From Oreocharis arfaki (taxonomy: Eukaryota; Chordata; Aves; Passeriformes; Paramythiidae), in the NCBI GenBank assembly GCA_013398015.1, contig VZRR01012752.1, positions 1,383,680 through 1,447,679 of the forward strand: DNA of 64,000 nt. The letters run 5' to 3'. Below the pieces are notes generated by a model that was given only the letters and a program-made list of their open reading frames with translations, did not search any database and was not told where the DNA came from. Made by a program: the position numbers and the translations under genes. This document shows, one piece after another, positions 23,494 through 37,188 of this stretch. Each line of letters starts with the position of its first letter. Within the stretch, counting starts at the first letter, position 1.

Positions 23494-26018
23494 GTAAGAA
23501 TTTTCATGATGACCATTCTCAGCACTAAGAAAATATAATTTTCCAAGAGGAAAAGAATAGTACATTAGTAGAGAAAAAAAAAACAAACCCATTTGCTGTA
23601 GAACATACAGCCAGGCCTTCTACTGCTTATAGTGTACTTAAGATCTGTGAAGAGCTCAGGAACACCATGAAGCATTACTTGGCCTTGGTGATGGTCTTGC
23701 CATTTATGATAAATAATAGCTCTAAATCTGTTTAGTTGAAAGTGTGATGTGGTTTTGGCTCTGCGTGCCGGAAATGTAGGATGAAGGATGTCACTTAAGA
23801 GAAGCTCATTCTGTTAACTTGTTTCAGCTTTTTCTTGCAGCAGCTTTATGAGTCATTGTACTTGGCTTTCCATAAACTGTAAGAACAAACAATGAGGATG
23901 AGTTTCACCATGATAAATGCAGACCTACTGCTGTCCAGAGTGACTAAATGATGAATCTTATTGCACCTAAAATGGACAATGAAGAAGGTGCAAGCTTAGA
24001 AAATGAATGAGCTTTTTTCCCTTTTGCAGCAAAACAGGTAGGATTATGTGTGGTGCTCGCATTTATTGAGGAGTCTCTTGTAGGTTACATGTTATTACTT
24101 CTGTGAAATACCTTCAAGCAGTGTCTCTTTTTTGCTGACTTATTAAATTGCAGCAGAGTGAGAATTTTGAGAGGCTTCTTATTGAACTTGGGGATAGAGG
24201 GACATGAACAAAAATTTACAGAATAATCCTACTTCTTTTTTGTCTTTCACTTTATTTGTGATTTGTCTATGAACATATATTAATTATAGCAAAACTGGAG
24301 AAGCTCTTAACCTGGTGAAGGGCAAGGCTAATTTCAGCGTGACCTGAATTGATTTAGAGCAGTGGTGACTCTAGAGAAATAAGGCAGATATTTTCATTTA
24401 CAGATGTAACTTACTAAACTGAAGAAGTCTCCCTGAGAAGCTAGAAGCTGCTAGAGACCATGGTATTTCTGCTGTAATACAGCTGTGTTTTTACAGATTC
24501 TAGGTTCAATGATTCACAGATATGCAGCAAACAGTTTTGCTATTGGGAGATGCTGCCAAATATGCCTGATACAGGTAAATAAATGCTCAGCAAGATCTGG
24601 TGATGTCCTAACATATCTGCAGTTCCTGGGGCTGGTGTGCAGGTGTAGTTCTGGAAACAGCTACAGCAGTACCCTCTGATCTCAGAGAGGGTTCTTTAAA
24701 GGACAAGCTGCTTATTGAGAGCACTGGTTCAAATCAGGGCCAAGTCTGGCTTGACCAGAAGTCCCTTCCGTCTGCTGTTTTGTGTTGGTAACCTCTGACA
24801 CCAGTTACACACAGCAGTACAGGTCTTGGTGACTGTGTACATGCCTGTAATGATCTCCTTACTGTGACTTTGTTGGGAACTTTGCCCTGGAGCAAAATAC
24901 AGATGTGAAATTCTTTTTGGCTGTAACAAAAGTGAAGCGTGTGTCGGGGGAAACGCTCAGCTCCTCTTCTTTCTTACCTTGCCTTGTGCTCCAGGGAGCA
25001 CTAAGGCTAGTAAATTTGAGGAAGGAGTTGAGATTTTAAAGCTACAGAGGTCAGTCGTGGTCTCTGTTATGACATTGAAAGAAGATCTTGAAAGATTATT
25101 CTGGTTCCTGCAAACCCTCTCAGCAAATAAGGGATGCATATGCTTTGTATTGTACGTGTGGTTGAGCTCTGAAGAAGTGCAGCCTGGAAGGATGCCAGTG
25201 TTGTCTCCTGGATAATGTGCTCACTTTTATCTTTATGTATTTGAAACACCCCTTTAATCATTGTGCTTAAAACAAACAAAAAAACCCTGTTTACACCTGT
25301 TTCAGAACTCTAATTCCTGGAATTATGTAGTATTATCCTACTGCTGGGGCGCAAGGGAAGATCAGATTTTCTTGGCCCTTGTGTCGGCATAGTTCAGTTG
25401 AATCCTTTGTTAACTCATGGGCTGGGACTTAGGCGTAAATCAGTGGTGTACCAGGGACATTTTTTACCTGCCTTGTAGCCTGAAACCCTCGTGTCCAGAA
25501 GAAGAAGAGGAAGGGGATGTATGTATCCTGCAGGTGTAAGGGAGAGTTTGCTGTGTGCATGTACAGAGCAGCTTTGCTGGCAGAAAGGGAAATGAATGGC
25601 TCCGTGCTCAGCAGGAGCAGCCTGTTGCTCAGCCCTGAGTGGGGAAGTCATTGATTTCCTGTGCTGCTAGGCAATTGCTGCTCCATTTTTTCTCTGCCAA
25701 AAGCCTGATCTACCAGATGGCGTTGGGGACACGATGATAGATTTCTTTATTGCTAAACTCAAGCTGTGAATTATTACTGGGAGGAAATCCATGGTAAATC
25801 CAAAATTTTTCCAGTACTATTTGTAGTTGGGAACTTCTACTGTGACTCCTGCTGGAGCTCTGAAGGTTCTGGAAAAGCCTGTGTTGAGGGGCTAAATCTG
25901 ACAAATCTGTGATTAAATCTTTCATGGCTAACTTAAAAAGCAATAAAATCTTAAAGTTCTGAGTCAAGAAAAGTAATTTACTGTAAGGACAAGAGAATAA
26001 AGCTCTCCTGGAATCATT

Positions 26019-26041
26019 CTTTGGGAATATAATTCCCAAAG
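26019..26041. other. 23-bp inverted repeat in intron 3
   Basis: Perfect 10-base arms (CTTTGGGAAT and its reverse complement) are separated by ATA. The TTGGGAAT...ATTCCCAA form resembles a dimeric transcription-factor site, but I cannot assign a factor. Chance occurrence is possible in 64 kb. Confidence 0.6.
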
Positions 26042-29000
26042 TAGGAGACAGGCTACTCTATAGTAACATGTCTTCTAAGTGATTTTATGAGGCCAACACT
26101 GGAATTGCCCTTCCACAGCAAAAATTGACGTGAGTCCCCTGTGTTGTTAGTGCAACTGGACAGTGTGGTACATAGTATATTGTGGTTGGATACTATCATT
26201 AGGTGCCTCAGGCTAATAAAAAGAAAGTAGCAGGAGTCAGAGTCTTAACTGGGCATCCAAGTTAGGTTGTCCCACACTGACACTACACATGGAAAAACTG
26301 AGCTTAAATGCTCTTCCTCCAGCTGCCTTGTTAGTTGCAATGTTTTGATATGTGTCTCTAAAAGATGTCAATAAATATTTTGTTCAGTTAAGAGGAATTT
26401 AAATGATGGACTATAAAATTTGATGACAATGTAAAGAGCTTGTCTTGATGAGAGAGGTAGTACTTAGACAATTAGAATCTGAGGCAAGTTGTAATTGCTA
26501 GGAAGAAATCTCTCCTTTGACATCCAGTTGATTCTTCATCTCAAAAATTCCTTCTCTGTTTTGGAAAATCTAATAATTTTTGGTGCACATGATGCTTTGT
26601 GAATGTTTGTTAGAACTCCAGGGCTTGATTAAGTAGGTGTGTTGTAGTAGCCATTTCAACTTTTTAATGCTGGAATAGCAGAAGAAAGGGCTGTGGGGGA
26701 AAATCAAACCAAAACGACAAAAAAAGAGCAAGCTAAACTCACAAAAAACCACGAGAAAGCAATCGTCAAGGAAACCAAACCCCAGCAAATTTAACCAACC
26801 TTGTATCATTGGGTTAGTGGCAGTTCAGGGACTAAAACTTGATGTTTTCCAGTATTGGGTGGGTATTGACTTTGGATTTCATGCATTACTTTAGTTTTGT
26901 TTAATAAAAAAAGTGTTTCTCCTTACTACAAACAGGGTGACTAGTGGCTTATTTGCATTTCCTTACAGCACATACACAGAATCTGTATTTTGACTTCAAG
27001 GTCCCAGAAGCTTTAGAATATCATTTCATTTGTGCTGAAAAGGGCCCAATATACAACTGCAATCTGATCATAATGCACATCAATGGTCTGCATTTAGCAT
27101 ACTTCTGCAGTTTAATTATTAATGACTCCTCAGAGCTGGAGAGGTTTCACACCGTGTCTGGAATAGTTTATGTATACTTTTATAGATAGATTCAATTTCT
27201 ACTGGTACAAGGGCCTTTGTGCTCTAGAGAAAGAGATCGAATCACTTCCCTGTACCACACTGATGCATTTGGAGATGGTGGGGCTCTCAGAAGTGTTTAA
27301 CAGTCTTATGAGCACAGGCCAAAATGAAAAGCTTTCCAGGGGCAGATCTTGAGGCATTTTCCTTGCCAACTTTGCTAGGTAAGGAAAATAAAAATAGAAT
27401 GAGTAGATGTAATGGCTGCCTGTAGGAATACAGATAATGGGGGCATGCTCTTACTATGAACACTACTCAATTTTTTAGATTAACCTGATGTTTAAGCTCA
27501 TGGAAAGATATTGTGAGCATTGACCCTTAATATTACCACATACTTGTGCAGAGAAGAAACACTTTCTCATGACTGAAATGTGTCTTGCTTTACTGTACTA
27601 TTTCAGTTTGATTTCTAACCTTTTATTAACAGAAGGTGGCATTTTCAGTTTGATGCGCATTAAAAAATTCTAAAAAGGCAGTGTGTGGATACAATACAGA
27701 CCTCGAGGACACAAGCTGCGTGTGGAGATAGAGCCCAGTTGCTTTGTTGCAAGCTGCTTTCTGGTTTCTGTTTGCTTGGTGCACTTCTAGAATAACACCA
27801 ACAACTAAAATGGGAGAAAACTAATCAAGGTCACATTTAACAGCAATATTGTGAAACAGTGCCATTTTTAGAAGTGCTGGGATGTGTATATTTGTGCAGG
27901 GTATTTACAATTTGCATGTTTAGACAAAGACTAAAGGTTGGACAACGGTGCGTTGTTACCATGTACATCCTCCATTTGCTTTTGGCAGAACAAACATCTG
28001 GTTTATAATAGGATCTACTTATTTGAACAGGTGGTTTGCTTAGCTTAACAAGATGCAATCATGCAAATTATTTTTCAGTTTATGCATTATGCTGTTTTGA
28101 CTCCAGAGAGATAAATGGTCAGTGCCAGAAGATACTAGAATGAAAGTCATTATCTGTTTTTTTTTTTTCCCTAATAAATATTTTATCACAAATCAAATTA
28201 CCTTTACAGGTATGAAATACAGCCACAGTTACTTAAAGACATATACCTTACAGAGGTATGTGTGAGGCATAGGATGTCCGTCAATTACCTTGCTTTAAGC
28301 CATTAAAATAGCTATTAAAGAATTGTGGCTGCAAGAAAAGGGAACATCACAGAACTGGAAAGCTTGAAGCTTCTTCATTGAGTGTAATATGCTTTTGTTT
28401 CTTAGTGGAAACCCACTATAAACTGGCTATGTTACGATGCAAACAAACTCCCTCTTCTGTGGACTTCTCTTTTTGAAGACACATGACACCTTAGTTTTTA
28501 AAATGGAATACTACTGTTCTAAGAAAAGGCTCTCTTAAGGAAGCAAAAGCAACTGTTTGCACCTACACCAAAAATGAGTATGTGGTTTTTTAATGTTTTT
28601 GTTCTTAACAAGTGAAAAACATTAGATAATAACATCTGTATTGTACAGTAAATTCTTGGCCAAATGTACTTTTTTGTAAGATATAGTAAACATCTCAAAT
28701 GTCTTTCTCTAGACCTGGATTGTCCTTGGTACAGAAACACCTACATAAATGAAGGTAGGTATCAGTCACAGAATGACATTCTCACCTCAGAGTTTGGGCA
28801 GTGTGTATTGTACAACTACCCAGACCAAAGGAATATTAATCAAAATAAAATTTATGTGCAGAAAGCAACTTTTGTGTGTGCCTGTAATTTTGATTCACAT
28901 CACCATTTGTAATCAATTCCACTCTTAATGTAGAAGGTGCATTTAATTTTAAGGGTGACTGCTTGTGCATGTTCTTTTTATTTGTGAAGTTGTGGCTACA

Positions 29001-32000
29001 ATCCACTCAAAATAGCACTTATTGTCTGCATTTTTCAAAAACAGGAAAAATTTTAAGTCGTGTGCATCTTATCTTCTGTATCTCAGCAAAGCAGCTTTAT
29101 CTTGTCTCTTTTGTTGAAGGCTTTGGAGCTCCCTGCCAGGCACAGGCACATGGGTGATGTTGATTGACCAGGGCATGAACCATGGTGAATTCTCTGTGAG
29201 GTGTAGCTGTGCAGATCCTGACTAACTGTGAGAAAACACTAAGTAAAATGACTTCTGCCACTGACATAAGCATTTTAACAGGAAAGCAATAGCTCTTGAG
29301 GTGGTACTTTAATACTGGACTAGCATCTGGGGTCCTGAAACCCATTGTGCTTACATTGCACAAGCTGTTCTTTCCTAAAGGGCTTCTAATGTGACTGCTG
29401 GAAGGCCATACCCATCAGAAAATTACTGCGCTGCTTATTTTAGACATGAATTTTAGGCCCTGTCTGGGCAATGCTGACAGACCACCCTGTCATGTAGCTG
29501 TGAGGGACATTAAAAAATCCCCAAAGAGCCCCTCTCCAGCTTGTAATGCACCTCACTTTCCCTCTTTCTTGCCTGCAGTATATTTAATCCAATTTTTTTT
29601 TCCCTCTGGAAGATGTATCATTTCTGGCTTTGTTGTTTTGAAACTGATTTTGGGGAAGGATTAAAAAAGATGAGGTGTTTTTTTCTCAATACTGGGGAAA
29701 AGGCCCCTTCTTGAAGAGATGATAGTCTGAAAAATTCAAACAAAAAAAAATCGATGAGTAAAAATTGCCTGTCTCAGCAAGTTGTGATGGGCTCTGGGTA
29801 TTCTGGGAGATTCTCACGATTACTGTTGAGAAAAGTGGACTTCCACTACAAATTAGGCTGTACTTTGAGAAAAGCATAAAAAACTGGTTTAAAATAATTT
29901 CTGCTAGGGTAGAAAATTTGCTGGCAATTGGTACTATCCTGGTGTTAGAGGTGAAGTCCTTGAACTCTTGTGCTTCTGGATAGGCTGTTTCATTGTCATG
30001 TTATGACACTGACTAACAGTTTTAATTGTTACTCAGATAAAGTTTTCTGTGAAGGAGTGAACAGAAGCCCATTCCAGGCTGAAAGCAGTGTGTCCATTCA
30101 TTTGTCTAGGGTCGGTTCTTATTAAGCTGAGACTGACAACTGTGTTGCTCTGTCTCCAAAAGCTTCTCACAATGGGAGTTTCCATGGTTGCCAAGTGGCA
30201 TCCCACAGGAATTGTAGACTGACTTACAAAATTAGGAAGACGCCATCTTCTGCATCCTTCAGAGTGGCTTGTGTGCTGTGCAAAACGAGAGCTGTTATTA
30301 GTTGAGTGCGACTGAAAACTTGCAGACCTGCTTCAGAATGTGTTAAAATATCAGATAAATTGATCTTAGTGTCTTTAAAGATATTCAGATACTGTTTAGA
30401 GAGTTTATGTGCTATCAGAAGCCTTTCTTAAGGAAGAGTAATCTCTAACTTTTTGAGGTGGATTTTTGTGTTGGAAGCATGAGGAAGTGTTTCTCAGTGG
30501 AAAGGAGATGGTGTGGTCATTCAGAACTATCCATTTCTAGAAAAAGCATCCTGTTCCTCTACATCTGGTCTTTGCTTTGTTGTTTCAGTGTGCAATGTAA
30601 CCAAGAATAGCTCATTATCCAGTTTAGTTCTGATTTGTATTTTACTGACTACTGAGGAAGAAGAAAAGCAAATGGAAACATCCTCAACTGTATTATCTTG
30701 TTGGGGAGAGTTTGTGGCATTTTCTCGCTGAATTGTTTCATGAAAGAGAGCTTGGAAAAGTGCTTGCAGATTTCTCTGATGATGCTGTACGACTGTTTTG
30801 TGGAGACAGGCATGAGATTACTGGTGGCCATGGAAAAGAGTTTCCACTGCTGAGTAAAACACAATCCTCTGGACCAAATAAGCTCTTTGTGAACAGCTGA
30901 AACCCTTTTGTGATGCTTTCAAGCAGTAGTTATCCTAAACTTTCTCTCTTCTGCTCCCCCTGCCTTATGACTTAGTCTGAACCAAATAAGATCGATGGTT
31001 TGAAGATTTTTACAGTGTATGGTCAGACTGTTGTGTTCACTGACCATACAAATCATCATTGGGATGATTTTGTTTGTACTCTCTGAAGCTCTTACTGTTA
31101 GTAATGCTTTGTTTTTGTTGGCAAGGTGTATATTCCCTTTCTCTTAAGTAGTGTGATGTAATAATGCTGTAAAAAAAGCATAATGGATGTTGGATTTGCT
31201 GGGTTGTTTCTGTTCCTTCTGAAACTAGTTGGTACAAGAGGATTAAGAATTTCTAGCCTAAGAAATTAAATTATACTTTTCATAGGAAAACGTCTTAATA
31301 CTGAATGTAGCTTATTAGAACTCAAGTATTTCCTTTTTAATGTAAGTATTTTTGTGTAATTCTATCTTTGGAATATTGGGCCTTGAATTCGTACATAAAC
31401 ACTTGGAAAACCTTGGCAATGCCTCTTTTGAAAAAAGTTGAATTAATGAACTAAAGGATAGTAAGTTAATCAAACTCAAGTTTGAACAGCTACCTGAGAC
31501 TTAGTGCAATTATGTCCTTGATTACATGTTTCTTTCCACTTAGTTTTCTGTTCAATACCTTTTGCCAAGCTGTTGTATAGAAGAAAATTCTTATGTGAAT
31601 CATGAATGCTGAGAGGGCAAACTGCATAAATACTCTGTCTCTAGCTGTGTTGTCTGAAAACTAATCCTTGCATTTATAGGAACCAAGGCCTTTCCAACCC
31701 TTCAAAAGGCAATCGATACTGGCAAAATAATTCAAAAATTACTGGCAGTGCAGGAAACGGTAGTGACAGCCTGATTTTGTACCTTGTTTTTCTAATTAAG
31801 TTTTTATGAAACCAGTTTCTTCTCTGAAACTGCAGTAAACTGAAACGTATTATGTTCAACACTTTGAAGCTTCTTAAGCCAGGCACTTTGGTGTTGCTTG
31901 TGAGTGGCAAGAAACACAAATATGTTTGAATATTCAACCTAGTTAGTCTGGGATTGTCTCTTGTGATTCTTTTTTCTGTAGAAAGCAAGTCTGGGGGAAA

Positions 32001-35000
32001 TGGCATACTTTTCAGGTGCTCATCGAGTTATTCAAGATGAATTCAGGTCTCTACCTCTAGAAGGATTCTTTCTTAAATGTACCATGCTGTGTATAGGAGT
32101 TGGAGATTCAATTCAGTTTCTTAGCTGTGACTTTTAGAAGTGAGACTGAGAAGATCTTCAGGGACAACAGTATTATGTAATATTAAATCGGTGATGTAGC
32201 ATGTATTCTGCTTCTTTCCCCCTTAATTTCTCTTTAAGATTGAAACTAATTTGTTCAATCCTGGAGGAAGTATTGACTTAATCTCTTCTGAATCTATGTC
32301 CCCAGTACTGTGTGCCAGTTCATGGGGGCAGACTGTCCAGACTCAATCAGATTTAGAAGCTAATACAATTACCAGTAGGTGAAAATGTTTCCAGTGTACT
32401 GAATGAAGACAATAGTGCTCCTAAAATGGCTTGGATTTTTAGAAATAAATTAAAATCTTTTGAGGCTGTTTTCCTGGTGTCACTGGTTAATGGTATACAA
32501 GGTGTGTATCACATAGTTTGTTCTTCAATTTTAATAAGTACTTTCTCTTACGTTTTACCCCAAAAAACTTCTGAAGTAGGTCACAAGCAGGTGATTTTGC
32601 TTGAGAAAGCTGCTGGGGAGGGAATCAAGCCTCTTCCATCGGACTGAATCCTTAAAGTCATAGACTGAAGAGCAAAGTCTTCGGGGACTTTAGGACAGGA
32701 GATAGTACTTTACACATAGATAAAATTGAGCAAAAATGTGTATGAAATTATCAGAGATAAGTAAGTGTAACTTCAGAAGGCAAGGCAGAAGACTGTAGTA
32801 TGCTCCCACTGGAAGGAGCAAAGCTTTATATAGGGTTTTGAATTCAGCTGGATGATACTGAAAATAAAACTCATGTTAAGTAGTTAAGGCTGATTGCCTC
32901 TCCCAGATCAGTTGTTCTAGTGGATTTGGTTTTCCATTAAATGTTGAATCTCAGAAACTTCTTTTAAATAAAACTCCTTTGAGCTTTAATAGCTTAAAAT
33001 TGTAAGAGACATTTACTCATCAAGTGAATAGAGTGAAATCTCAGTTTGAACTGCTTTTAATTATCTTTTTGGTTTGGTAGAAGCAATGATGTTTTCAAAG
33101 CTGCCAGGCAATAGGGGACAACTGGGGGCGTTTTCTGGAATAGCCAGGGTAGAATGCCTTTGATTAAAAGGGAGGGAAGACAGACTTTGCCTAAAATGGC
33201 TGTGCTGACTTTTTAAATAGAAGAGGGTTTGCTGTTTAAAATACCTTCACCTGCCTTTCCTTGCAGACAGGTTATATGTCTGTTTTGCATTAATTTGAGT
33301 TGCAAACTGCAGCTGCTGCTATATACCATGCATCCAGAAGCTAAACCTTAGCTCTTCCTTTTTTCCAGTTGTCCTTGAAATATCCTGCTGTCTCATGTTC
33401 CCTTTCTTGATTTCTTACACACCTCTGAATCATTTGTCTGTTTCTGAAGGTTTTCTAAGAGTCTCCTTAATTTTCTTTGATTTTTTTTAAACTTTTCTTC
33501 ATGTGTCTTTCAGTATTATCTCCCTTTTTGATTTCTAGTCACAACTCCTGTTTCTTTAAAATCCAGCAAATTCTGAAAAATGGTGCTTTTTGTGGAGTTT
33601 GTTCTGTGTGTGAAATGGTTTCTTGAGCACATCTCAGTTCTATAGTCCAGCTCTTTTGTTCTGTTAGTATATCTTGTATGCTTATAACCAAGATTTCTTT
33701 AACCTTCTGCTGTTTCCCATGTATGAAATCTGTGTTTGCATTTACACCCACACAAAATCTGAGTTAAAGCTAATGCAGTTTATGGAGTGTTTAAGTGGCA
33801 TACTTGCGTGCTCCTTGGTGAGGAAATAACTTTGAGAGGGAGGTGAGTGTGTTGTTGGAATGGTCCTGGCACACTGAGCACTGATAATGAGAAACCCTGT
33901 GTTCACACAAGGATTAACTCATGCATGCTACAATTCTTTCTTACTGATAAAGAATAAAAAAGTTAAAAATCTAAAAATTCACAATCATGAAAAAAGTCCA
34001 TACATGGCCTTGTTGATTCTGATACGGAGTAGGTTTTTTTTCCATCCACTTTTTGCTATAGCTACGTAGGCATGTATAGGGTCAGTGCCTGTGTGGGTAT
34101 GACGGTACTAGCAGTTTACACCTATGCAGTTGGGTTTAGGGGAGAGCACCTGGAATACAAAAAGACATTTCTATTGTCTCCTGTCATCTGAGCAGCTCAT
34201 ATTGTTGTCTGAAATACTTCTTTACTTCCTTTATTCTTGCTGAGTGAAAATACTTCCTGAGCCCCAGCACCTTCACTGTTCTGTACGTTTGTGAAAAAGA
34301 AGGCTGCCTATAGGTTTTGGAGGAATAAAAATTTTGTTTAGATGTTTCAGTTTCTAAACCAGAACACATCTGTTCTGGGGCAGATTGAGGAGCATTGTGA
34401 ATACTCTGGAGTGATCTGTTTAAATAGAGTGTGATCTTGATGAATTAGGAACACGAACTGCAATCAGTGTAAAATTTAATAAAGCAAATATGAAGCAGTT
34501 AATGTAGGAAAGAATAATCAAGTGGTCTGTCACAACTAGAGGAACAGAAACCAGATGAGAGAGAGCAGTAAGCACAATGTGAAGATTTTTAACGCAAGAA
34601 CTGTTGAACATTGCATTGCTATGAGATGGTGGGAGAACATGCATGTAGAAGTGTTTAGTGGTTGTGCAGTTGATTAGCATCCTTGTGAATGCAGTTGTTC
34701 ACATCTGCTCTTTTCATCAGGGATAGGCAAACTAAAATATCTGTACCTTATGTAAAGATAATTTGACTAATATCAGCATTGATTGGCTGTCAGTACTGTG
34801 AGCAAAGGCTGAGAGAGACACAGTATCTTAAGGAATGAAATAAGAACAGGGCTATTCTAACTGGCTAAAGGACCAGGAACATTAGTACTTGAACTTTGTT
34901 TTTGGTTGAACTTAGCAGCAAATAAACTTGAGATGAACATTCAATATATGTAGTCTGGACATGCCAAACAACTAGGTTAAGTTTCTCTGGGGCTCTATTT

Positions 35001-35985
35001 TTATAACAGAAGACTGAAATGAAATAAAACCTTTTATAATCATGTATAAGTATTCCAGTACTCAGTGTGTGATATTTTGAGTTAAAGTATTTGTCAGAAT
35101 GAATAAATTTACTGAAGAACTTTTGTTCTTGATAAAAAGTGATTCAGTTGAATTTCTTTTTAATCAGACAACTTCATTAAGACATGAGCAAGAAATAATA
35201 CTATGGAGGCTAAAATCAGTTTTAAAACATCTACTGCATTTTAAATGTGGGACCAAAAGAGCAAATTGGTAAAGAGTTATAGGAGTTGTTATAGATTAAT
35301 GTTATTTGTAGGAATGTCACCTAAAAAATGCTTTCGAACAAAATTATATTGCAGCTTGATTTAAATCTTATTTAAGCAGCAGTATTTAAATGAGGTCGCC
35401 TGGTATAGAGCCTGCTGTGCTTCATCCTTTGGTTGTTTGTGGGGGGAGGGAGGTGATAAGAATGAAAGGATGAGACTTTCCTTTCTCTGGCAAGTCTTCA
35501 GTGACACTGTAGGAGGAGTGGCTTTTAAATGCAGCATCCCTGTAAGAAACTAACCTTTCCATCTGCAGATGGAGGAGGGCTGTCCTAGAAAAGAAAATCA
35601 AGCTCTGGTTTCTCTTGTGCTGAGTCCAACTGAATGCCAGTCATTTTTCACGGCATTCAGTAGGAACTGTTCTCTTAAATGTTACAGGAGGAGGAGGAGA
35701 GGAACAACTGAATGTCACTTTGTACCTCTGTAGGAAGAGGAAAGCTTTAACAGTGCTGCTTCACTTATAGGCAAACAATCAGAAGGATCACTGAAATTAG
35801 AGGCATGTGCTCTAAAAAGATGACTGATACTTGGGGGTCCTCACCACTGCTCCTGGTTCCTCCCCTGGCTAGGAGAGGCTCTCCCTTGGCTTCAGGTTTG
35901 AGCTGCAGCATCTTCTGCTGCAGCATTGAAACGGGAACATTATGATTATTATGTAGTCCTCAGTCTTACCTTCTTTTTTTCACCT

Positions 35986-36050
35986 TTTCCTTTTTTTTTT
36001 TTGTTCTGTTTGTTTTTTTGTTTTTTTTAATTTTTTTTTTTATTTTAAGC
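35986..36050. repeat. T-rich low-complexity tract
   Basis: About 65 bases consisting almost wholly of T with scattered G, C and A. It contains several T8-T12 runs and ends in AAGCAG. No associated retrocopy is recognised. Confidence 0.85.
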
Positions 36051-37188
36051 AGTGTGTCATGACTTCTGAAATCCTGAAGTGACAGGCAGCTTTACAGATC
36101 CAAATTTTCTCCTCTAGAATAACCTAGGTAGAGTGTGTGGGAAGGTTTTATATCCCACATCAATGGTAGTCTGTCTGTACAGTAAGCGTTTCTGTTCTTT
36201 GGGAACAAAGCCTCACTAAAAATGTGTACCAACTTTCCTTTGCTTTATTCTGTATTATTTTAGATTACTCCCTGGAAATAAGCCTTCAAACTTACTACCA
36301 AAGAAACCTCCAAGATTAGGAAAGGTATCAAGTAATTTTCAGCTTGTCAAGTAGAACTGGAACAGTTTTTCAAAGTGCAGTGGGTATGTGCTGCATTAGA
36401 AAGAACAAAGATTCCACTTCTCCACCTTTGCAGTCCTAATCAATGTCAGGCAGAAAATGATGGATAACAGATAAATGGGATGCTTATGTAAAATAAGACC
36501 AAGACATTTTACCTTTAGCAAGGTGTACATAGTTCCTTTTAAAATTAGTATTTAATCTCAATCACTTAGAAATAGGGATGTAGAGAAAGGTATGCTGATT
36601 ACTGAATAGTGGACATGAAGTTGAGCATGAGACTAGATAATTGCCCTCTGTGAGGGTAGATAATAGACAGAAATGGAGAGGACAGTGTAAACTTGTCATG
36701 GATGATGCTAGGGAGACTGCAACAGTGATGCTAAATACAGCACAGAGGAACACTGAGGAGAGAAAATATTGTAGAAAGCAGCACAGGGCTACTGAAGAGA
36801 CATGAAAAGATGACTCGCCTTTTACACAGGAATTTCTGTTAAATGTAGGTCAGGAAAATAAACCAATTTACAGTTCCGTGATACTCACAGGAGCCCTGGG
36901 AGTAGAAGAGTTATTGGTAGTCCCTGTAGGGAGAGAAGCAGCTGGCAAATACCAAGTAATGCATCACATAGAAGGAAGAGAGGAAGGACTCTAGACCCTA
37001 GAAAGGTAGATGGTCCCTTGTTTCCAAAAACATAACAAGTAATTTAGAGAGTCATCTGCCATCAACCTAAGTTGTGATATACCCAAGTATTTATGACATA
37101 TAACAAATGACTTTGGTGAAACTATAGCTGAAGCTAAGTAAGGGCTTTTAAAATAAAAATTTAGCTGACAAAAGGCTTGGTAGCCCAA

